DNA of 14,446 nucleotides, taken from positions 533,821 through 548,266 of the forward strand of contig CP070627.1 in assembly GCA_020355945.1 (NCBI GenBank), given 5' to 3'. Below the pieces are notes generated by a model. The model saw only the letters and a program-made list of their open reading frames with translations, was not told where the DNA came from and made no database searches. The translations under genes were made by a program, and so were the position numbers. This stretch comes from Candidatus Aminicenantota bacterium (GTDB lineage Bacteria; Acidobacteriota; Aminicenantia; UBA2199). Positions 1 to 5,704 of the stretch are shown here, piece after piece (positions within the stretch are counted from its first letter, which is position 1; the number at the start of each line of letters is the position of its first letter).

Positions 1-706
1 CTTCGGCCATGAATTCATAGTCGGTATTGCTGGCAGTGCTCTGGCTGCCGATACAATGATTGTTGGTCATGACATGACCTTCGCTTCCCAGTAACCAACC
101 GGTACAGGCACTGGACCCATTCATTAATAACCGGCAAACCGCACGGGACTCGTTATACATATCCGTACCCAGGTAACATTTGGCCCATTCTTTGTCGTCG
201 CTGTTGCAAATGGCTTGAAACCTGGAAAGCTGCTCTTCTTCCTCGTCTGCCATCAACGCCCGGATGTATCCTTCCTCGTAACCGCGCACCCACTTGTCAA
301 TGACAAAACCATCTCCACTTCTCTTGTTGTTGCTGCGCAGCCTCACAATCGCCGTATCCCCGGGGATGTGAGTGGCCCAGAAAATACTGATCATTTCCTC
401 GGTATTTGTTTTCCTGTTTTTGATCTTTTTTCCTTTCTCCCTGTACTCATAGTAATACCTGCCATCAGGGCTGGAAATTTCCACTACATCATTTTTTGCC
501 AGATCGAATTCTGAGAAATGAATGGCGATGTACCCGGCATCGGGATAATGGAAAGTTTTTTCAAAGACCACGCCTTTTATACCCGGATAAGGGTGTGGGG
601 TCTCGCAGCGTTCTAATACCTCTTCACCCACCTGGACTTTTGAAAAAAGAGAGGTGGATGCTAACACCAACATGACAATGAAAAAAATTGAAAATAGTCT
701 TTTCAT
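1..706 (-). CDS. Secreted trypsin-like serine protease, N-terminal part (cut by window edge)
   Basis: The reading frame starts at an ATG at 706-704 preceded by a strong AGGAGG ribosome site and runs off the window after 235 codons. Residues 1-22 form a signal peptide (MKRLFSIFF then a hydrophobic core). Residues 23-190 are a pro-region or accessory domain that I do not recognise. From about residue 198 it matches the start of a chymotrypsin-fold protease: SSACTGWLLGSEG followed by MTNNHCIG, with His217 as the catalytic histidine (compare TAAHC) and Cys201/Cys218 placed like the conserved His-loop disulfide. The Asp and Ser of the triad lie outside the window, so activity cannot be judged. It probably cleaves proteins in the periplasm or outside the cell. 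A consensus promoter lies about 165 bp upstream with a long untranslated leader. The family call rests on the His motif and its cysteine frame; peptidase subfamily is unknown. Confidence 0.8.
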   Translation of the reverse strand, partial: MKRLFSIFFIVMLVLASTSLFSKVQVGEEVLERCETPHPYPGIKGVVFEKTFHYPDAGYIAIHFSEFDLAKNDVVEISSPDGRYYYEYREKGKKIKNRKTNTEEMISIFWATHIPGDTAIVRLRSNNKRSGDGFVIDKWVRGYEEGYIRALMADEEEEQLSRFQAICNSDDKEWAKCYLGTDMYNESRAVCRLLMNGSSACTGWLLGSEGHVMTNNHCIGSQSTASNTDYEFMAE

Positions 707-862
707 TAGACCTCCTTTATTTGAAGATTTTGTTTACAACTTTGCTTCTAATGTATTAGCTACGCTAAGAAATCTCTACAGGATCGATGACTTTTTCATC
801 AACGCAGGTTCGCCTCATCCTTAGCTTAGATCAATAAAAGTTTGTTGGTCCGAATCGTCTGA
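707..862 (-). promoter_or_regulatory. Long 5' leader of the protease mRNA with alternative hairpins
   Basis: Between the predicted transcription start and the ATG lie about 155 nt without an ORF of note. Short stems are visible: TTAGC/GCTAA with a 3-nt loop at 756-768, and GATGA/TCATC with a 5-nt loop at 786-800. On the mRNA strand the CTTAGC segment (769-764) can pair either with the GCTAA just downstream (760-756) or with GCTAAG further upstream (825-820), so two structures would exclude each other. No known riboswitch consensus was recognised. The stems are short, and a regulatory role is inference only. Confidence 0.3.
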
Positions 863-868
863 AAATAA

Positions 869-897
869 ATAATAGTTGTCCGGGGAGGTTTTGTCAA
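869..897 (-). promoter_or_regulatory. Sigma-70 type promoter of the trypsin-like protease gene
   Basis: On the minus strand TTGACA (897-892) and TATTAT (874-869) are separated by exactly 17 bp. The -35 box is perfect and the -10 box has one mismatch. The predicted start near 862 leaves a leader of about 155 nt before the ATG at 706. Of the promoters in the window, this is the closest to consensus. Confidence 0.75.
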
Positions 898-902
898 TAC
901 AC

Positions 903-979
903 AAAAGGTTGTATTTTTGGTATGAAAATATCAGCGGAATTTGTACAACTAAAGTTGTACACAGCAGAAAAGGTTGTAT
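903..979. repeat. Cluster of GTTGTA sites: direct repeats around a perfect palindrome
   Basis: The 12-bp sequence AAAAGGTTGTAT occurs at 903-914 and again at 968-979. Between them lies a perfect 8-bp inverted repeat, TGTACAAC (942-949) and GTTGTACA (954-961), with a 4-bp TAAA centre. GTTGTA therefore occurs four times in 71 bp (908-913, 944-949 reversed, 954-959, 973-978). The cluster sits directly upstream of the -35 box at 892-897, which is where an activator or repressor array would be expected. No specific regulator can be named. Confidence 0.45.
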
Positions 980-1086
980 ACGTATGTACGTATGGCTTTT
1001 TTCCCCAGCCTATTAAGTAAATTTTCCTATTCCCTTTTTTCACCAATGACTGTTGCTTGAAAGGTTTTTGGCCGCGCGGTAATTGA

Positions 1087-1458
1087 GGCAAAAGTGACAG
1101 TGAATTCAGGCTATTGCAAATCGCTGCATCTTACGCTAAAATTATTTTGATTCCCATAACCCTTGAAATCAAAGAACTGGAACGGGTAGAAATTCATTTG
1201 AAAAGAAATGAAGAACTTGCATGGGGCATAGGGCATGGGGCATGGAGAGGGAGTTGGCAGGGATACCAGGTTATTGGCAATCAACTTCGTCCCCTTCCCC
1301 CTGGTTCCTTCCTGGACGCTGAACAAGGTTTTTTTTGTTGGCAGCCTGGTCCTGGATTTGTTGGGTATTATCGATTGGTGTTCATTGAAAAAAGTAAATC
1401 CAATCAAATAGGAAAGAAAAACATAAATGTCATTATTGAGCCTGGGTTTGGAATTTAA
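1087..1458 (+). pseudogene. Remnant of a secreted-protein Ig-like domain, no start codon context
   Basis: An open frame runs from the stop at 1084-1086 to a TAA at 1456-1458. It has no ATG with a ribosome site near its start; only a TTG at 1114 is available. Its translation looks like a real C-terminal domain: LERVEIHLKRNEEL, then LRPLPPGSFLD, FCWQPGPGFVGYYRLVF and a closing strand INVIIEPGF. The pattern LPPGsxLD...W.PGPG..G.Y.LVF resembles cadherin/Ig-like 'putative Ig' repeats of surface proteins (family resemblance recalled, not searched). The middle is interrupted by a GGGCAT tandem repeat translated as GIGHGAW. There is no signal peptide and no upstream partner, so it is most likely the tail of a gene whose front was deleted. 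It could instead be a small intact gene with a TTG start, but I think that less likely. Confidence 0.5.
1219..1246 (+). repeat. 7-bp tandem repeat, four GCATGGG units
   Basis: Four consecutive 7-bp units read GCATGGG, GCATAGG, GCATGGG, GCATGGA. The array lies inside the decayed coding fragment at 1087-1458. The 28-bp length is not a multiple of three, although the open frame persists through it. Confidence 0.75.
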
Positions 1459-1565
1459 AATGGGCGTGATTTTTAATTCTTTCCCTGGTATGTATTTTAC
1501 CGCCTACCGATGATTGGCAAAACCAACTAAATTACAGTGGTTCCCTTTTTGTGGTTTATTTTGAA

Positions 1566-4166
1566 TCAATTTAAAATAATTTCAGTTTTTTGCAAAAAAG
1601 GCTGTTGGTAGGAGGAGCCAAAATATTCCACGGGTTCCCGGTCTTCGAGATTGTATAAAGGGATACGGTCAAACTGCTCAAACGCTTCATCCTTACGGCC
1701 CGCCCTGAACAACCGCTGCCCCTCCAGGTTACAGGTGGTGGCAGCCCAATACCTGCGCAAAATTTCAAGAATGTCTTCTTTGGTTTCCCCAGCCGCTTCC
1801 AGGTTCACCAGGTAATGCTCAACCGGGGTTCGATGATTCAACAGGAGAACGTAATTGAAATATGTGGTGAGACTCCGACTCAGCGCCCTGCCCGAAAGAT
1901 ATTCCACCGCCATATTATCATCCGTATGCAGCGGCACACCCCCCACAAACTCTTCTACTTTTTGATTGGCAAAAAGAAAAAAATCCAGGATTTTGTAAGA
2001 AGTTTGACAATTAATCTCTCTTAAATCCGCAGCCACTGCGGGAATGGCCAGTTTCCTCTCTATTGCCGCATAATCGATCATGCCATTATCCAGTTTGCCA
2101 ATCACAATGACATAGGCGTTAATCGTGTTGTTGCAGAACCAGACCGATGTATGGGGAAAGACCCGGTAAAAGCTTTTGACAATCATTTTAAAATTTTCAG
2201 GGGTGATACTGTAGAAAGGCAGCCATTGGGACACCAGGCCCCCGGGTCTTAGACGATTTTTTAGGAGGTGGTAATAATCATAGGTATAGAGACTGCCGTT
2301 GCCGCTGAAACGGGGATGGATGGAATCCGAAAGGATGACGTCGTAGGTCTGTCTGTCTGCCAACACCTTGTTCCTGCCGTCGGTAAACACCACTTCCACG
2401 CGCGGGTCGTTTAGTACGCCGTGGTTGATAGGGTAAAAAAACCTGGCAGCCTTTTTAATCACAATGCGGCTGATTTCTGCGATGGTGATTTTTTCCACCG
2501 GGTAGCGGGAGACCGCCCATGCAGTCCCACCACTGCCAAAGCCAATATGAAGCACCCGTTGGGGATTTTTATGAAGCAGTAAAGGCAAATGGCCTTGCAG
2601 CTTTTGAATGGAAAATAGTTCGCTGGAGGTTCCCGCCACATTTACGCCGTTCATGCTCAATTGCAGCCATTTCCCCCGCACCCCGGTACGCTCCTCCACG
2701 GTTACGGTGGCATAAATATCCTCTTCAAATGCAAGGATCTTTACCCGGTCATGGTCCAAATCCCGGAACACCCCGGCAGTAAGGATCACCTGGTCTTTAT
2801 AGGTAAAAAGGAAATAGCCACCGTAAAAAAGCAATATAGCTGCGGTCACTGTGACTATTTTTTTTACCGGGGATTGATGGTCTTTAAACAGGAGAAAAAC
2901 GGCAATTCCCAGGTTCAATGAGGCCACCACCAGGAGACCCCACTGCGCACCCAAAAGCGGCAGCAGCAGGAAACCGGCACCAAATGACCCCAATATAGTG
3001 CCCACGGTATTAGAGGCGTAAAGGCGCCCGGTATCTTTTCCCAGGTCCGCCTGGTTTTTCACAAAAAGCCGTACCGCTAAAGGAAAACTCGCCCCCATCA
3101 GTAATGTAGGTAGTATCAGCAGTTGAAAGGTACTAAAAATAAGAGTTAATACAAATGAAACATACCCCTGCCCCGGCATAGCCTCTCCCACGTTTCCTAA
3201 AGGATCGGAAAGGATGCCGAACTGGTTAATGAGTAATATCAAATCAAAAGCTAAACCCAATTGGATAGAAGCAAATACCCGGACAGGGTTTTTGATGCGT
3301 TTGATAAAATAGCTCATGATGGCGACACCCAGGGTAATTCCCAGCAGGTAGACTGCTAACATGATACTGTAAGCATATACACTGCTGCCCAAATGGAGGG
3401 TCAATATCCGGTTCCAGATGACTTCGTAGGCCAGGGCGGTGAAACCGCAAATAAAGTAAACGCCCATTACCCAACGTTTACCCGGTGTTTTACCAGGGGC
3501 GTTAAATAAGCCTTCCAGTTTGAAACCCACGTGTTCTCCCCGGGTCATCAGGCAAATAACCGCCAGGATGATGAAATTAACGGCAGCGGCAGTGAGAACG
3601 GTTTTTTGCAGTCCCAGCCAGGGGACCAGGAAGAACCCTGCTGCAAAGGTGCCCAGGACCGCGCCCAGGGTATTGATGGTATAAAGGAAACCAATACCGG
3701 AACCGGCATTTTTCACGTTTGCGGTAAACTGCCGGGCCAACAGCGGCAGCGTCGCTCCCATGCACACCGTCGGCGGTAAAAGAATCAAAAATGCCAACAG
3801 GAATTTAATCATTCCCATCACCAGGTTGTCACCACCGCTGAGAGTGTAAAGGGGAACATAGATCACGGACAGCTTATTGAAGATCAACAGGGTAAAGAGC
3901 GCGTACACACCAATAAAACCTTCCAGGAAACCGTAAAGTCTTAAGGGTGAAGGGCTCTTGTCTGCAATACGGCCAAACCACCAACTGCCCAGAGCCAACC
4001 CCGCCATAAATGCCGTCAACAGGGTGGCAACCGCCCATACCGTATTACCAAATATGGGAAGCAGCATCTTTAACCAACATACCTGGAATACCAGTGATAT
4101 CAACCCTGAGAGCAGGAAAAGTATCATTGCCACAGGTTTTTTATAGTTATTTTTCATTAGTACCAT
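1566..4166 (-). CDS. Membrane protein with duplicated TM halves fused to a spermidine-synthase-like domain
   Basis: 866 residues. The first ATG (4166) has GGAG five bases upstream; the ATG three codons later is too far from it. Residues 13-205 and 232-427 are two copies of one membrane unit: PTVCMGATLPLLARQF (132-147) matches PTLLMGASFPLAVRLF (353-368), and FLYTINTLGAVLGTFAAGFF (160-179) matches RLYASNTVGTILGSFGAGFL (381-400). A further TM lies near 437-455. Residues about 480-690 are a Rossmann methyltransferase/aminopropyltransferase-like domain with the nucleotide loop VLHIGFGSGG (538-547), TDGR (595-598) and DVILSDSIHP (609-618). True spermidine synthases carry DSTDP or DCTDP there; here the second Asp is His617, so ordinary polyamine synthesis is doubtful. 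TDDNMAVEY (748-756) is typical of membrane-fused relatives. The C-terminal 80 residues look helical, possibly TPR-like (RLFRAGRKDEAFEQFDRI). The gene appears monocistronic. Substrate unknown. Confidence 0.85.
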   Translation of the reverse strand: MVLMKNNYKKPVAMILFLLSGLISLVFQVCWLKMLLPIFGNTVWAVATLLTAFMAGLALGSWWFGRIADKSPSPLRLYGFLEGFIGVYALFTLLIFNKLSVIYVPLYTLSGGDNLVMGMIKFLLAFLILLPPTVCMGATLPLLARQFTANVKNAGSGIGFLYTINTLGAVLGTFAAGFFLVPWLGLQKTVLTAAAVNFIILAVICLMTRGEHVGFKLEGLFNAPGKTPGKRWVMGVYFICGFTALAYEVIWNRILTLHLGSSVYAYSIMLAVYLLGITLGVAIMSYFIKRIKNPVRVFASIQLGLAFDLILLINQFGILSDPLGNVGEAMPGQGYVSFVLTLIFSTFQLLILPTLLMGASFPLAVRLFVKNQADLGKDTGRLYASNTVGTILGSFGAGFLLLPLLGAQWGLLVVASLNLGIAVFLLFKDHQSPVKKIVTVTAAILLFYGGYFLFTYKDQVILTAGVFRDLDHDRVKILAFEEDIYATVTVEERTGVRGKWLQLSMNGVNVAGTSSELFSIQKLQGHLPLLLHKNPQRVLHIGFGSGGTAWAVSRYPVEKITIAEISRIVIKKAARFFYPINHGVLNDPRVEVVFTDGRNKVLADRQTYDVILSDSIHPRFSGNGSLYTYDYYHLLKNRLRPGGLVSQWLPFYSITPENFKMIVKSFYRVFPHTSVWFCNNTINAYVIVIGKLDNGMIDYAAIERKLAIPAVAADLREINCQTSYKILDFFLFANQKVEEFVGGVPLHTDDNMAVEYLSGRALSRSLTTYFNYVLLLNHRTPVEHYLVNLEAAGETKEDILEILRRYWAATTCNLEGQRLFRAGRKDEAFEQFDRIPLYNLEDREPVEYFGSSYQQPFLQKTEIILN

Positions 4167-4256
4167 GTCATCTCCAAAAATAACTGTCTTTTATTTCGGT
4201 CCTGTTTATATTCCTACTTAGAAAGCAATTTTAATTCCAATTAATGTAACAGAGAA

Positions 4257-4274
4257 TGTCCCCATTTTAGGACA
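4257..4274. repeat. Short inverted repeat in the divergent intergenic region
   Basis: TGTCC (4257-4261) and GGACA (4270-4274) form a 5-bp dyad around 8 bp. It lies between the divergent starts of the membrane protein (4166) and the plus-strand gene at 4407. It could be an operator, but the arms are short enough to occur by chance. No promoter with two good boxes was found for the membrane protein here. Confidence 0.2.
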
Positions 4275-4357
4275 TAAAAGAAAAACACTACAGAAATTCT
4301 CATTTTGGCCTTAAAAGAAAGAAATTTTAAAAGGGCTTTTCTTTTTTTGCTATTTTA

Positions 4358-4366
4358 TGGTATAAA
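4358..4366 (+). promoter_or_regulatory. Possible extended -10 promoter for the ART-fold-like gene
   Basis: TG-G-TATAAA at 4358-4366 fits an extended -10 element. The region 17 bp upstream (TTTCTT) is a poor -35 box, which extended -10 promoters tolerate. The predicted start near 4373 gives a leader of about 34 nt to the ATG at 4407. Confidence 0.4.
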
Positions 4367-4406
4367 TATAAGCTGAAAAAAACGTCGCAGGTTCGTGGAG
4401 GTAATT

Positions 4407-4832
4407 ATGAAATTTTATCACGCGGCTCCTGAAGCAAATATCGAAAAAATATTTGCCAGCGGTATCCGGGCTAATCAAAAAGGAGAAATTCCCATCATCG
4501 TTCTCAAAGACGACTTTTTGCTAAAAAAGTTCATATTTGATGTATACGCCCACGAAGTATTGGGATTGGATGTCTACTGCCTCTTCGAAATCAAAGAAGA
4601 AGGAATCCGGGGACCGCTTTTTGAAGCCAATATCAACAGCATTTTCTCCGATTCTTTTAAAATCTCCAAACAACCGCAGATCGAGAGAAAACATCTAATG
4701 CCCTTTAAAACAGACGAAAGTTACGAAGGAATGGGACTAATCGATGGGGTGTTCCCCGTGGAAAATAAAGATAAATTCACCGATCAATACAAACGAAAAG
4801 TGCTGGAATACCTTAAAGAGGTAGTGGAGTAA
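4407..4832 (+). CDS. Small protein resembling ADP-ribosyltransferase/KptA-fold families
   Basis: 141 residues, cytosolic, with no signal or TM segment. The ATG at 4407 has GGAGG at 4397-4401 with a 5-base spacer; a GTG at 4395 overlaps that ribosome site and is rejected. The N-terminus MKFYHAAPEANIEKIFASGI follows the pattern 'YHxTxxxNxxxIxxxGI' seen in small ART-like proteins (RNA 2'-phosphotransferase KptA, DarT and related families), with His5 in the position of the first NAD-contacting residue. It continues with GEIPIIVL, a strand DVYCLFEIKEEGI, and QIERKHLMPF near residues 91-100, which would fit the third motif region. This is pattern matching by eye: a clear catalytic Glu or Arg was not identified. 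A 44-codon ORF with its own ribosome site follows after a short tandem repeat. Function unproven; it may modify NAD-dependent targets or be a non-catalytic relative. Confidence 0.55.
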   Translation: MKFYHAAPEANIEKIFASGIRANQKGEIPIIVLKDDFLLKKFIFDVYAHEVLGLDVYCLFEIKEEGIRGPLFEANINSIFSDSFKISKQPQIERKHLMPFKTDESYEGMGLIDGVFPVENKDKFTDQYKRKVLEYLKEVVE

Positions 4833-4839
4833 GTTAAAA

Positions 4840-4867
4840 ATCCGTGTAAATCTGTGTAATTCGTGGG
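4840..4867 (+). repeat. Degenerate ATCCGTGTAA tandem repeat
   Basis: Units ATCCGTGTAA, ATCTGTGTAA and a partial TTCGTGG follow each other between the stop at 4832 and the ribosome site of the next ORF. A second copy of the same element, in the same orientation, lies at 13164-13197. Confidence 0.6.
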
Positions 4868-4890
4868 CTATAAAATGTAGGAGATATAAA

Positions 4891-5025
4891 ATGAAAGCAA
4901 GCCTAAAAGCACAAGAGATTGATGTCAAAAGTTTGATTATCGGTTTAAATGTCAACAATGATAATGCCGAAAAGTGGGCATTGGGCATAGTCAAGAATTT
5001 TTCTATTCATCCTCATCGCTTATAA
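4891..5025 (+). CDS. 44-residue ORF, possibly a truncated gene
   Basis: Starts MKASLKAQEIDVKSLIIGL and ends KNFSIHPHRL. An AGGAG ribosome site at 4879-4883 sits 7 bases before the ATG, better than expected by chance. The first 37 residues have normal protein character (IIGLNVNNDNAEKWALGIV). The last few, SIHPHRL, are read from the antisense of the neighbouring LRR gene, whose 3' end overlaps this ORF by 23 bp. This suggests that an originally longer gene lost its 3' part where the two genes were joined. I do not recognise the family. It may be cotranscribed with the gene ending at 4832. It could also be an intact small protein. Confidence 0.4.
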   Translation: MKASLKAQEIDVKSLIIGLNVNNDNAEKWALGIVKNFSIHPHRL

Positions 5026-5563
5026 TCAGGAATAAGCTTGTTTTTTTAAAATTGGTGATGATATCCCCTGGAATTTGATTGCCGCTACAATACAATACAC
5101 TGGCATATTTAGGAAGACCCTTTAATGTGGCTAATTCATTATCGGAACAATCAAAACTTCCCCTCACGGAATGGGGAGCTCCTGTTAACGAAATCAACTT
5201 ATTATTGGAGCAGTCAAAACTGCCATTAATTGATTGAGGAGCCCCTTCTAATGAAGTCAACATATTATCACTGCAAATAAAGGCTTTGCCCACATATTGA
5301 GGTGCGCCGCTTAATGAAGTCAAATGATTTTTATGACAAAAAAAGGAAACCCCCACTGATTGAGGAGCCCCTTCTAATGAATCCAGGTTATTATTGGAGC
5401 AATTAAAATCACCACTGACTTTCCCGAATCGAACCGGGATTTTTTTTAATTTCTTAAAACTGATATCTACGGTGCCTTTAACATCAACGGTACCATTGTC
5501 GAGAATGGAATAGTTTTCCACCTCCAATTCATTTAACTTTGCTTCAATATCTTCTTTATTCAT
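5003..5563 (-). CDS. Bacterial leucine-rich-repeat protein with a cysteine ladder
   Basis: 186 residues; the ATG at 5563 has AGGAG nine bases upstream and a promoter at 5599-5627. There is no signal peptide, so it is probably cytosolic. Residues 1-47 form a cap (NKEDIEAKLNELE). Residues 48-165 hold five 21-residue repeats plus a partial sixth, of the type GsFdCSNNxLTSLxGAPQSV. Each repeat has one cysteine, at 55, 76, 97, 118, 139 and 159, spaced 21, 21, 21, 21 and 20. Such LRRs usually mediate protein binding; no enzymatic domain is present. At DNA level neighbouring units are nearly identical: GATTGAGGAGCCCCTTCTAA occurs both near 5233 and near 5359, a sign of recent unit duplication. The C-terminus (SDEDE) overlaps the end of the convergent ORF at 4891-5025. 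Confidence 0.8.
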   Translation of the reverse strand: MNKEDIEAKLNELEVENYSILDNGTVDVKGTVDISFKKLKKIPVRFGKVSGDFNCSNNNLDSLEGAPQSVGVSFFCHKNHLTSLSGAPQYVGKAFICSDNMLTSLEGAPQSINGSFDCSNNKLISLTGAPHSVRGSFDCSDNELATLKGLPKYASVLYCSGNQIPGDIITNFKKTSLFLIISDEDE

Positions 5564-5598
5564 TGCACTAAACTCCTTTGCCTTTCAGAGAACACCTA

Positions 5599-5627
5599 TT
5601 TATACCTTAAAAGAAGAATTTTTTCAA
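5599..5627 (-). promoter_or_regulatory. Promoter of the LRR protein gene
   Basis: Minus strand TTGAAA (5627-5622), 17 bp, TATAAA (5604-5599). The predicted start near 5592 gives a leader of about 29 nt. It lies back to back with the plus-strand promoter at 5644-5672. Confidence 0.65.
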
Positions 5628-5643
5628 GTGTTATAGAAAAGGG

Positions 5644-5672
5644 TTGATTATTTTTTTAAATTGTAGTAAATT
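5644..5672 (+). promoter_or_regulatory. Probable promoter of the MORN/YwqK gene
   Basis: TTGATT (5644-5649), 17 bp, TAAATT (5667-5672). Each box matches consensus at four of six positions, so this is weaker than the others. The predicted start near 5679 gives a leader of about 25 nt. Confidence 0.45.
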
Positions 5673-5704
5673 ACCAATGAAAAATTTATGAGGAGATATT
5701 GACA

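Larger units (their letters stand above)
707..1565. other. Gene-poor 859-bp intergenic region
   Basis: This gap separates the start of the protease gene from the 3' end of the large membrane protein; both are on the minus strand. It contains the protease leader, its promoter, the GTTGTA cluster and a decayed plus-strand coding fragment. In 980-1086 and 1459-1565 I see no gene, RNA or convincing terminator. The GTGGTT copies at 1538 and 1552 are direct, not inverted, so they do not form a stem. Confidence 0.6.

Noticed and set aside
215..514. Plus-strand ORF of 99 codons
   Set aside because: Antisense to the protease gene, without ribosome site or recognisable domain.
894..1091. Minus-strand ORF of 65 codons in the gap
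   Set aside because: Runs through the GTTGTA repeats and promoter region; low-complexity product and no ribosome site.
1111..1407. Minus-strand ORF of 98 codons opposite the decayed domain
   Set aside because: The plus-strand frame has clear protein-like motifs; this one does not.
4167..4300. Promoter for the large membrane protein
   Set aside because: TATAAA is present near 4205-4210 on the minus strand, but no acceptable -35 box lies at 16-18 bp.
4395..4406. GTG start for the ART-like gene
   Set aside because: It overlaps the GGAGG that serves the ATG at 4407.
5699..5704. TTG start for the MORN gene
   Set aside because: Only three bases from the ribosome site; the ATG at 5705 has workable spacing and begins the signal peptide.
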